A DNA stretch of 10,157 nt. Source: Phoronis ovalis (taxonomy: Eukaryota > Phoronida > Phoronidae). The DNA lies in assembly GCA_028565635.1 (NCBI GenBank), contig JAOXYB010067068.1, positions 1 through 10,157 of the forward strand, written 5' to 3'. The notes under the pieces were generated by a model. The model saw only the letters and a list, made by a program, of their open reading frames with translations, made no database searches and had not been told where the DNA came from. Shown here in pieces: positions 1-7,620 of the stretch (the stretch's first letter is position 1; each line of letters opens with the position of its first letter). The translations under genes were made by a program, and so were the position numbers.

Positions 1-815
1 AGAATAACACATTTCGTACATACCACCCCTAGCACTATTAGTTACACTATTGTGCCAATCTTGTATATTTGTATCATAAAATCTTTGCCTGAACACTTTG
101 ATAAAACATCCAGCTGTGCTAGACAGAAACGAGATGTTGTGATGTCATAGTTTACCTGGTGGTGAGCATGAGAGTTGCTAGGCCCCGCACATGAATAAAA
201 TTAAAAACCATGAATTAAGGCAATTGATAAGGTACTTACAATCAGTTAAACAGCTGGAAAATATTCAGTATACATGGTTTTGGAATTCTAGGAGGTCTGG
301 TTGAGTTTACTCTACTGTAGGGGTTGTTATTGGACAAATAACGGATATATATAGATGATATAGATGTCTGCTTTAGCACATTTTGCGAGTTTTTTTAAAG
401 TAAAATTACAGGAAGAAAGCAACTTCAAAAATAAAATTAACTTTGAGTGATATTCAGACAAATAGTTTATTTTTGCCAAATTAAAAACCCAAATTTATAT
501 CACTTCCATAAATTATTTTTGTATACCCTTTCAAACTTAGGCATAGACTGATTTGTTCCGAATCACTTTGAAACGTGTTCTATTTCATGTTAGACATAAC
601 CATAATTTGATAACAATAAACATTTTTAGTGCTTGTTATTTTCAGAATTAAGAAATTTACTTTCTTAACATTTTGAAAAGTAGTTTCAAACACTTGAATA
701 TGACAACATAAATACACATACACTATTAGTCAATAAAAATAATAACAATAAGTAAGGCAAACAATACCCGTACCCAGATTTACATACTCAAATTTAGGAA
801 ATTACTAATCTTGTT
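1..815. other. Non-coding flank, no gene seen
   Basis: AT-rich sequence with stops in all frames and no open stretch that looks coding. Isolated donor-like sites occur on the minus strand, for example a GTAAGT-type site at about 236-241 and AG/GTAAAC near 150, but the sequence upstream of each is not open in a frame that could be splicing in. A TTTATT (minus-strand AATAAA) at 466-471 is the only polyadenylation-like hexamer I noted here, and it is not tied to any gene. Confidence 0.5.
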
Positions 816-1281
816 CTAAAATATATTTCTTCTTACTTTTGGATGATTTTGAAAGTTTTTTTGTTTTCTTTTCTTTTTTGGTGGATATAAGGCTTGGATT
901 TCAGAGGCAGCAAGGGTAAAGTGATCTTCTACGACATATTTATGTTGTTGCACTGGATTGCGTATCCACTGTAAGCACACTATTAGTAATTTGATTGAAA
1001 ACTTTATGTATAGACTCTGCCCCGGTTTGAGTACCCCCCCCCGGGGACTCTGCTCCATGAAATCCAAATCCACAGTGCCATGTAGCTATCCAAGAAACTG
1101 CATGTTCTTCCAATAAATGTTGTTTGAGAATAATTCTTGTATTTGGAAATGACATTCTGTAATATTGCATATATCTAGTAATATAGCGTTCTATTTTTAG
1201 GAATGTTTTGGAACTAGATTCAGCTTTCTCAATAGTAGTGCCATTGGTTGTTAGCTCCCTAGTTTTATTTGTTACACTAAT
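816..1281 (-). pseudogene. Frameshifted fragment of a multicopy invertebrate protein family (GAESIH type)
   Basis: One minus-strand frame is open from 1281 and reads through LKQHLLEEHAVSWIATWH, CGFGFHG and GAESIHKVFNQIT. The matching downstream part (RNPVQQHKYVVEDHF, then PPKKKRKQKNF, stop at 816-818) lies in a different frame, so the reading shifts around 985-1010. From memory, this pattern of a histidine-rich LLE.H..W segment, a GFG..GEQGAESIH core and an NP...EH segment followed by a basic end occurs in many uncharacterised, probably transposon-borne proteins of cnidarians and molluscs. That assignment is recollection, not a search result. The copy is broken by the shift and by an 11-residue in-frame insertion before GAESIH. 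The upstream limit is a stop at 1282-1284, and AG dinucleotides just after it could also be an old acceptor. Confidence 0.45.
1013..1056. repeat. 33-bp insertion with 11-bp direct repeats and a C/G run
   Basis: GACTCTGCCCC (1013-1023) is repeated as GACTCTGCTCC (1046-1056), spaced exactly 33 bp, around a segment containing nine C then four G. It interrupts the pseudogene between FHG and GAESIH. The added length is a multiple of three, so the frame is kept at this point. It could be a small insertion with a target duplication or a slippage product. Confidence 0.5.
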
Positions 1282-1953
1282 CTAATAAATTAATATATAT
1301 ATGTTCCTGCAAATATTTATGACAATGATTACCTATGAAACTCGTACCATGATATGACTGTCTAGCTACTGTTTGCATTTAAAATTTTGTCTAAGTCTGC
1401 TGTTACTACACCTGAGGCTTACTATATAATATATGCTTCTTTACTTGATTTTTGTTAATATTCATATGCGATCCTATACTGAACAACGGTACGGACAAAA
1501 TAAATTATAAACAATATTTTTGTGCTGTGATTAAGATAAAAACAGTAGATAGCTTTTCCTAAATATATTCAAAAATCAAGTTATGCAGAAAAAACAGTAC
1601 TTTAATGTTGCAAACATGTTGAAAAAAGCTGCAGAATTGTAGTAAAGTTGAGAAATTTTAATAAACCTCAGGTCATCCTTGTGCTCAAAATATTGCTGCC
1701 AAATGCAAACATGCCTCCCAGAATTTCAATTATTTCCTGTTCTAAGATAATATTAATCTATTCTTAATAAGATTATATCCACATGTGATGCAAATATTTA
1801 GCATGAATGAAGAAAATGAGAATTTTATAAAGTTAGACTAAAAGTTGCATTTATGTCACCACAGTAACGATGATCCGGATGTATAGGCAGGCCAGCCAGG
1901 CACATGTGGTATCAATCAGCTAACACAGTAGGATATAAACAAATGTGTAGAAA
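1282..1953. other. Presumed 3' flank or 3' UTR of the EGF gene
   Basis: No convincing gene. If the main gene ends at 1954, this stretch would contain its 3' UTR. Minus-strand polyadenylation-like hexamers are TATAAA at 1824-1829, ATTAAA at 1657-1662 and AATAAA at 1264-1269, and none has supporting context. A short open stretch at 1741-1668 (minus) could join in phase to the donor at 2039 and encodes 24 residues before a stop, but its composition is not persuasive. Confidence 0.35.
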
Positions 1954-1994
1954 CTAAAAGTCATCATATATTGGCTTCTTAACTGCTGTGACTC
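1954..1994 (-). CDS. Candidate terminal exon, C-terminus ...VTAVKKPIYDDF
   Basis: Following the acceptor CACGCAG, the bases GA complete the phase-1 codon left by the exon at 2204-2040. The frame then reads VTAVKKPIYDDF and stops at 1956-1954. KKPIYDDF looks like a natural acidic and aromatic cytoplasmic C-terminus and contains a YxxPhi-type sorting motif (YDDF). The intron removed would be only 45 bp (2039-1995), short even for animals. It is in frame with both exons and contains a TGA at 2016-2014. Without splicing, the protein would stop there after GKIAVETI. The alternatives are a nonsense change or assembly error at that TGA, or a distant terminal exon not seen here. Confidence 0.4.
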
Positions 1995-2039
1995 CTGCGT
2001 GTGTTGCATAACATCAAATTGTCTCCACTGCAATTTTAC

Positions 2040-2204
2040 CTCTATCTTCAACATCACCATTGTCCATATCATGACTTCTATTCAGATCAGAAATAGTTTT
2101 TTCTAGCTGGTCTAGTGTATCATCGTCAACAATGTCCGCATTCTTGCTAGATGTATCTCCTGATCCAAGATCATTATCTTTGCTTGAATTGGAATCACTT
2201 TCTC
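2040..2204 (-). CDS. Tail exon 16, acidic/serine-rich with second DDDTL box
   Basis: The acceptor is CTGTTTCAG and the exon begins GA GAA AGT. It encodes GESDSNSSKDNDLGSGDTSS, then KNADIVDDDTLDQLEKTI, then SDLNRSHDMDNGDVEDR plus one base. It is 165 bp and phase 1 at both ends, so it could be skipped without a shift. The DDDTL.QLEK.I box repeats the one at the end of the large tail exon, and both exons close with a phase-1 G before GTAA, which suggests exon-end duplication. The donor AG/GTAAAA is weaker than most here but identical to the donor of exon 8. If it is not used, the frame continues nine codons to TGA at 2016-2014. The product is predicted disordered and cytoplasmic. Confidence 0.65.
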
Positions 2205-2477
2205 CTGAAACAGAATCATCAATGAAAATTTTGTATTCTCACACAGCTGCCATATGTTGGTCGGGGCATAATATCATGGTCATAATTACTGTTTTTACAA
2301 CAACGTGATTATTGGATTTTTACGGTTATTAAGTATAATTTGTAAGTTTTCAGCTGATGTTACCCAATCCTCAAGATGTCACACACTGTAGTAGCTAAGG
2401 AACGTTAACACAATAACCAGATATAACTCAATATTTACTATCTTGGAGAAAAAATTATTTGCGTACTATAATCTTAC

Positions 2478-2534
2478 CTGTGCCTCCCTTATTCTCGTCA
2501 GATACTTCTTTAGCGTCCTTTATTTCAGAAATGT
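2478..2534 (-). CDS. Tail exon 15, small charged exon
   Basis: A 57-bp candidate exon, phase 1 at both ends, encoding DISEIKDAKEVSDENKGGT with split codons at each end. The donor AG/GTAAGA (GT at 2477-2476) is strong. The acceptor TTCTAAAAG has a poor pyrimidine tract and is the only AG in reach before an upstream in-frame TAA, so the 5' border is the weak point. Composition (Asp, Glu, Lys, Ser) matches the exons on either side. Its symmetric phase makes it a possible cassette exon. Confidence 0.55.
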
Positions 2535-2603
2535 CTTTTAGAACGCCGATTTCCGGTTAAAATGTTGGATTATCATATTATTATAAAAGCTGTACTTTCT
2601 TAC

Positions 2604-4322
2604 CTACAACTTTTTGATCTTCAATGTACTGCTTGACGTCGTTATCATTCATTTCCACAATTTCTTTCTCAAGCTGGGCTAGCGTGTCATCGTCAAAAGT
2701 GTGTGCATCATTCTGCAATCCACTGCCTTTGGTATCTTTCCTGTTTAATGCAGAATCTTTATTTATATTTCCAAAATTCTTGTCGTCTACTCCTGAATCT
2801 ATGTCTGATCTGAAAATCTTTTTGTGTGACCTAGATTTTTGTTTCCAATCGTTTTTGGCTTTATTCAATGACACAAGGATATCAAAAGCTGGTAATTCAT
2901 TGCTTTTATTAATAGAATCAGATTTGGTCTTATCAAATCCAGAATTGGTACTGGCTGTCTTCGATTTTCCCGAATCTTTATTTTTTACCAATCCAGACTT
3001 ATCTTCCTCTAATTCAACATCTCCATTTCGCAGTATAGAAGTGTTGATATCTGCCAACGAGTTTGCACTTCCCAGTCCAGAATCTATTGTAGCTAGCCCG
3101 TAGTTTCTGTTACCTAAACTGGAATCTTTGTCGTTTAATGTAAGATTATCACTTTCTGTTTTAGAATTCTTGTCTGGTGGTGATCGACAATCGTTCTTGC
3201 GTGATTTAGTTTTCCTTTTCCAAGTATTTTTGGCTATAATCAATGTTATGAGGGCATCAAACGCTGATTCATGATTTTTACCAGATCTACTTGATTCTTC
3301 AGCTGATGAATCAGAAACTTTGTTACCCGAACATGTATCTTTATCTCCAAATACGGAATCTTTGCTCTCTGGTATAGAACTTCTGCCTCCGTCATCAGAA
3401 TTATTACTCATAGAACCTATATTCTCTAATCTGGAATCATCACCAGCTGACAACATATTATTATTAGCTGTGGACGAATCTTTATTTTCTAAAGAGGAAT
3501 CGCCATCACTTGAACAGGATTGCTTAACTTGCTTTTCGTGCAACATAGAGTTTTCATTTGGTAATTCAGACATATTTGTAGAATTCAAACAAAAGAAACC
3601 ACAGCAACTGCTCCTTGGTCCTTGAACTGATACCGAATTTGCATCAGCTTTATTTGCATTTTCTAGAGGATGTTCGTCGTTTCTGATTTGTGAATTTTTA
3701 AGAATATTTGCACGTCTAGAATGTTGTGAAGGAGTTAATTCTGACTTTAAGTTGTTTGGTCCAGGATTCAAATAAAATAAATGACAACAACTACTTCTTG
3801 ATCGAGAATTAATTGTATCTGATTCAGAAACATTACTAGTATTCATTGGTACTTGTTCAGATCGGGAGTCCTGTGATAAAGAATATACGTTATCAGGTTC
3901 AGAGTCTTTAGTTTTCAGTGCAGAATTCGAGTAAAAGAAGTTACAACAGCAATTTCTTTTTCCATCAGTTTCTGGCTCACAACTTTCATTGCCGTGCTGT
4001 TGAGTTTTGCTTGATTCTGGTCCACGTCTGAAATCCCCCTTTTCAGGCGCAATACAGCAAGGTCCACATATCATAGCTAATCTTGATTTTTTCTTGGGGG
4101 ATATTATATAATCGTCGTTATAAGTTCCAGGACTATTACGTTCTGCAAGAAAAGCATTATTTGGCCTAGGATGGTTTCGGACATCTAAACCAGGACACGT
4201 TTTGCTCCTGTTCATTTTCTTTAGGCCTGACTCGTCTGACACAACAGTTATGTTATGAAGCAATTGTTGCTGCGAGGAGTGGTACTCGCCTGGATAAATC
4301 TTACGACCACACTTTCTCTTGC
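2604..4322 (-). CDS. Large cytoplasmic tail exon (exon 14), Ser/Asp/Lys-rich with internal repeats
   Basis: A single 1719-bp open exon of about 573 codons. The acceptor is TACTTTTATTGCAG, and the first bases GC complete the phase-1 codon left by the transmembrane exon. The tail then starts KRKCGRKIYPGEYH, a basic stop-transfer. In order it holds: a basic SPKKKSRL patch near residue 85; a CGPCC cluster; three CC-x-x-F boxes (near 3940, 3780 and 3597); long degenerate repeats built on D/K-D-S-S/G-L; two AFD..L..L..AKN.WK.K boxes (3264-3186 and 2889-2812); a DSGLGS motif (3084-3067); and a DDDTLAQLEKEI box near the end. The donor is GTAG/GTAAGA at 2603. The ORF also reads on upstream through the acceptor into the intron, but that part is intron and minisatellite. 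There is no recognised globular domain and most of it should be disordered. The tail family is unknown to me. Confidence 0.8.
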
Positions 4323-4360
4323 CTGCAATAAAAGTAGAAATCGTACAGGAAACAATGTTC

Positions 4361-4720
4361 AGACACTTTAGATAATGTACAGACACTTTAGATAATGTAC
4401 ATACACTTTAGATAATGTACACACACTTTAGATAATGTACACACACTTTAGATAATGTACAGACACTTTAGATAATGTACAGACACTTTAGATAATGTAC
4501 ATACACTTTAGATAATGTACAGACACTTTAGATAATGTACAGACACTTTAGATAATGTACATACACTTTAGATAATGTACAGACACTTTAGATAATGTAC
4601 AGACACTTTAGATAATGTACATACACTTTAGATAATGTACAGACACTTTAGATAATGTACAGACACTTTAGATAATGTACAGACACTTTAGATAATGTAC
4701 AGACACTTTAGATAATGTAC
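4361..4720. repeat. Minisatellite, 18 copies of a 20-bp unit
   Basis: Eighteen head-to-tail units of agacactttagataatgtac with no length variation. The only variable base is position 2 of the unit, which reads g g t c c g g t g g t g g t g g g g from left to right. The t-g-g pattern repeats three times from 4501, a 60-bp higher-order period. The array lies within the intron between the transmembrane exon and the tail exon, starting 38 bp from that intron's acceptor. The near identity of units indicates recent expansion or homogenisation. Confidence 0.98.
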
Positions 4721-5648
4721 ATATTTTTGTTACATAAGCGTCGTGGTTTACGTTTACGTGATGGGGTTGTTTTTGCGAATAGTTTGCAGTTATCCAAATT
4801 TAAACTCGAAAGAAGGGCGGCGTAAGGTAGTGATCATTGTTTGGCACAATATATACTTTAAGTAACATTTTAGCTATTCAAATGAAATTATATAATATAA
4901 TATTTATTTTCCGAAAGTATACAACTCAAATTTTAAACCTATAATTTGAGTAGGTCATGTGACCTGTGGTTGTCATTTTGAGTTAACTGAAACATTAAAT
5001 TTCAGTAGCGTAAAATTGAAAAGACTATAAGTGAACAACCCTTCCTACTACAAGTTGAAACTTGCACAAATATTCATTACATATATAGCTATAAAACTTT
5101 ACATCACATTTTCGATTTAAAGTTTTTTCTTTTTAATTTAACATTTCAAAAACAATCTACTAAGAGAAAAATAAATTATGTATAATTTGTCTGTCTTTGT
5201 TTTCATTTAATTAGCTAACATGTAACGTAACGTTAAGTATAAGTGTGTGCGTAAATTGTACCGAACAATATTCGCTACTTAAACTGTGAACGCAGGATAC
5301 ACGGATTCAATGGGAGGAACTAGCATTTAGTTGATTTAGCAATTTAACCACATATTTCAACATTCATCATGGAAATATGTATAAATGGAGCATATTCTAT
5401 TTGAAGTAAACAGTCCGACATACAAACTTGTTACGACATAAAAATGACTGCTTAAACATACATTTATATAAACTTTAATACACTATTTAGCAATTCGACA
5501 ATTCTATAATTTTTAATAAACAAAGAACATATATCTCTCTCTTAAAGCCATTTACAGACATTAATGCTTAATTTTTGAATATATGAATTGTTACATAACG
5601 TAATAAAGTTATAACATGTTGCAGAATGCTTTAGTTTACAGCACTTAC
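4721..5648 (-). other. Remainder of the 1326-bp intron 13
   Basis: AT-rich intronic sequence between the minisatellite and the transmembrane exon. No coding stretch, tRNA-like fold or transposon end was recognised. If the donor at 5648 is not used, the transmembrane exon reads on for about 34 codons (KCCKLKHSATCYNF and so on) to a stop at 5544-5542, giving a short-tailed form. Confidence 0.6.
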
Positions 5649-5995
5649 AGAAACAGCAAACAACAGCAACCAGCATACATCCAATTATAAAACAAAACAA
5701 TCCAAGCATGAACATGTATAGTATAATTTGAAGACGGCAATCTTCTGAAACAGCGTACAAAGAACTTTCCTGAGTCTGTTGCGCTTGGCACGAACATTGG
5801 ACAGTGCCAACTTCACACCCAATAAAGTAATGAGAAGTATCAGTTGTTGTACAGACGCAATCTCCGTCAACTTGAAGTGCCAGGTCTCCTGCTACCGCCA
5901 CTTCTGTACAGTTCTGTCCGTGAAATCCATAAGGACAGATACACTGGTAGGAATTCACTTTATCGATACAAATGGCATTATTGCTACATGGCTGA
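5649..5995 (-). CDS. Exon 13: last EGF, six-Cys membrane-proximal segment and transmembrane helix
   Basis: 347 bp, phase 2 in, phase 1 out. The acceptor TTCATTCCAG is followed by T CAG CCA TGT. Residues 1-35 give the last EGF (QPCSNNAICIDKVNSYQC, then CPYGFHGQNC). Next comes VAVAGDLALQVDGD and a non-EGF stretch with six cysteines spaced C-x-C-x11-C-x6-C-x-C-x16-C. A hydrophobic run of about 26 residues (IILYMFMLGLFCFIIGCM and onward to VVCCF) is the only membrane span. The donor TTTCT/GTAAGT (GT at 5648-5647) is an excellent match and splits a Cys codon completed by the next exon. This orients the protein as type I: EGFs outside, long tail inside. I do not recognise the six-Cys segment. Confidence 0.88.
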
Positions 5996-6250
5996 CTGGA
6001 ATGAAAGCTTCGCATTACTAGATTAGACATGTTACAAATATTGACATTTAGTCTGTTTCGACCATGTAAACAGCAACATGAACCTTTATTATTAATTAAT
6101 TATTTATTTTGAGCAGTATGTATTTCTATTACAATGTAACGAATAACATGCATTCACATGGTCAATATGTTGTGGCACCAAATATCGACACAGTTCAAGA
6201 TTAAATTTTAACTACAATGAATTTATAGATACTAGACAAATATTGCTTAC

Positions 6251-6364
6251 TCTGCGCACTCGTCGACATTCATTTCACAGTAGGCTCCAGTCCACCCAGG
6301 CTCACAACTGCAGTTGTAACTATAGGTCATGTTCATACAGGTTCCATTGTTCAAGCATGGTTCA
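6251..6364 (-). CDS. Exon 12: EGF module
   Basis: 114 bp, phase 2-2; the acceptor ends ATAACCAG and the donor is GA/GTAAGC. It encodes EPCLNNGTCMNMTYSYNC, CEPGWTGAYC and then MNVDEC, the first Cys of the last EGF. The LNNGT stretch between Cys2 and Cys3 fits the O-fucose consensus C-x4-S/T-C. N-x-T sequons (NGT, NMT) could carry N-glycans. The incoming Cys1 lies in NPCWS of exon 11, with no acidic calcium-site residues before it. The outgoing VDEC predicts calcium binding by the last EGF. The module resembles type b (SYNCSCEPGW) but keeps the five-residue Cys2-Cys3 gap. Confidence 0.88.
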
Positions 6365-6657
6365 CTGGTTATGCAACAGAGCAACAAGATGTATGTTACA
6401 CGGTACAATGAGAACATGCATGTGTCCAGATGAAATTAGGCTTTAGTTACTGCCTAAACCCAAACATATCACATTTTGCTTCCTGTATTTATTCTTTTCT
6501 TTTAAAAATATTTTTTAATTATTTTTTATTAAAGTCGGATTTCATAATTGTACATACATTCTACTATTTAAAATACAACACTAAAGAATCAATTTCAAAA
6601 TTATAATTTCTCCATAGAGGTCTATATAAATCACATCTAATGACCAAGTTAACCTAC

Positions 6658-6777
6658 CTCCAGCAGGGATTATGGTGATACTGACAACGCTCACCAAACC
6701 AGTCGGCAGAACATCTACAGCTCCAATCGTTTACAAGGTCAACACAAGTACCGCCGTTCAAACAAATATATGCGTTA
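6658..6777 (-). CDS. Exon 11: divergent EGF module
   Basis: 120 bp, phase 2-2, the longest of the regular EGF exons. The acceptor is GTAGTTTTAG and the donor AG/GTAGGT. It reads NAYICLNGGTCVDLV, NDWSCRCSADWFGERC, then QYHHNPCW. It differs from its neighbours: the spacing from Cys1 to Cys2 is six residues (GSNAYI) instead of four, Trp replaces the aromatic before Cys4, and the linker HHNPC lacks the D-x-D/N-E of calcium-binding EGFs. That predicts a flexible, non-calcium joint before exon 12. LNGGT fits the O-fucose consensus. No ATG-initiated ORF covers this exon, so it is easy to miss, but phase and cysteine pattern are clear. Confidence 0.85.
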
Positions 6778-7066
6778 CTAAAACTACAAACATAGATTTC
6801 TTTAATTTAACTTTGTTAACAGAAATTGATATGATGGTCAAGGCGCAAAGTAGAGTACTGTGTTTCCTAAATGCTGCGATTATAGTCAGTCTTATTGTAT
6901 TTCTGTGTGTGGCTCGCTGTGACAACACCTAAGATTAACTTGTTTTGTATTATGAAACCTAAACACTAACTCTTCAGTAGTAAAAAAATAGATTCGTACG
7001 GCTTTTTGCAAGAAAGTCCAATACATATCATCTTCTTTTAAATTAATTTGAATAACGACTATTCAC

Positions 7067-7180
7067 CTGCCGCACTCGTTGATATCCACTTCGCAGTTAT
7101 CACCTTCGTATCCTGGTGTACACTGACATTCGTAACTATTTAATTGATCAATACACCTGGCTCCATTTTGGCAAGGTAAT
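7067..7180 (-). CDS. Exon 10: EGF module
   Basis: 114 bp, phase 2-2; the acceptor ends AATTATTTTAG and the donor is AG/GTGAAT. It encodes [18 protein letters not shown], then [20 protein letters not shown]-x-D-x4-Y-x-C ([10 protein letters not shown]) is the hydroxylation/calcium consensus and VDINEC starts a calcium site for the next domain. An Arg before Cys3 removes the O-fucose acceptor. The entering junction codon is CT/A (Leu), not Ser, so the O-glucose consensus is also lost. It is nearest to type a but lies outside the three clean triplets. Confidence 0.9.
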
Positions 7181-7353
7181 CTAAAATAATTGAAAATATA
7201 TATTGAGCAGTGCACAAGCAATGGAGAGTAAACGGAAATTATAGTTTTTAGGGTAAAGTGCAATATGGCCGTGCTGTACTGATTTGAACAATTAACTGCA
7301 TGAAGATTAGTATAATTGTATAGTAATACCATATGTACAGAGTTTCTACTTAC

Positions 7354-7467
7354 AGTGAACATTCGTCAAAATTGATTTCACAATGAGTCTCAACATATCC
7401 AGGTATACACTGACATAAATAACCATCCATATGATCAATACATGTAGCTCCATTCAGACATGGGTCG
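7354..7467 (-). CDS. Exon 9: EGF module, type c
   Basis: 114 bp, phase 2-2; acceptor TTATTTTAG, donor CT/GTAAGT. It encodes [18 protein letters not shown], then [18 protein letters not shown]. The PGYV-x-THCE segment is the signature of type c, shared with exons 3 and 6. CLNGATC fits the O-fucose consensus and the junction C-S-S-D-P-C fits the O-glucose consensus. It ends with a CT half-codon where the other repeats have TC or AG, so the following residue is Leu. It is the most diverged type c copy, in keeping with lying at the membrane side of the array. Confidence 0.92.
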
Positions 7468-7620
7468 CTAAAATAAACATTAAACATGTCACATAATTCA
7501 AGTTTACTCGTTTCAATATTAATTTTTATCAAATCGTGCCAACAATTATGGCTGTAAGTTGGGTATATTTAAACTACTAAGGTTCGTAAGAAATAATTGT
7601 GTAAGATACAAAGGTTTTAC

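Noticed and set aside
230-320. Strong minus-strand donor (GTAAGTACC) suggesting another exon
   Set aside because: All three frames upstream of the donor contain stops close by, so no coding exon can be supported. A non-coding exon cannot be excluded.
1668-1741. Alternative terminal exon (24 residues, phase 1) on the minus strand
   Set aside because: The phase fits the donor at 2039, but the acceptor is weak, the ATTAAA is only a few bases past the stop, and the 1994-1954 piece gives a more natural C-terminus.
1853-1955. Minus-strand hydrophobic open stretch reading CAWLACLYIRIIVTVVT, which looks like a membrane helix
   Set aside because: It is interrupted by a TAG just upstream, is not in phase with the preceding exon and has no acceptor of its own, so it is probably chance in the 3' flank.
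2624-3625. Plus-strand ORFs at 2624-3103 and 3320-3625
   Set aside because: They are antisense shadows of the tail exon. Their Ser/Leu/Phe-rich products come from complementing Asp/Lys/Ser codons, and there are no splice or domain features.
4361-4720. CRISPR-like array
   Set aside because: The units are contiguous 20-mers with no spacers and lie in a eukaryotic intron, so this is a minisatellite.
5685-6446. Plus-strand ORFs at 5779-6026 and 6243-6446, and a minus alternative frame at 5685-5870
   Set aside because: They overlap EGF and transmembrane exons whose cysteine pattern and splice phase are clear in the main minus frame.
6672-6932. Plus-strand 86-codon ORF ending in a hydrophobic stretch
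   Set aside because: It lies opposite exon 11 and its acceptor. The minus-strand EGF reading with GT/AG borders explains the sequence better.
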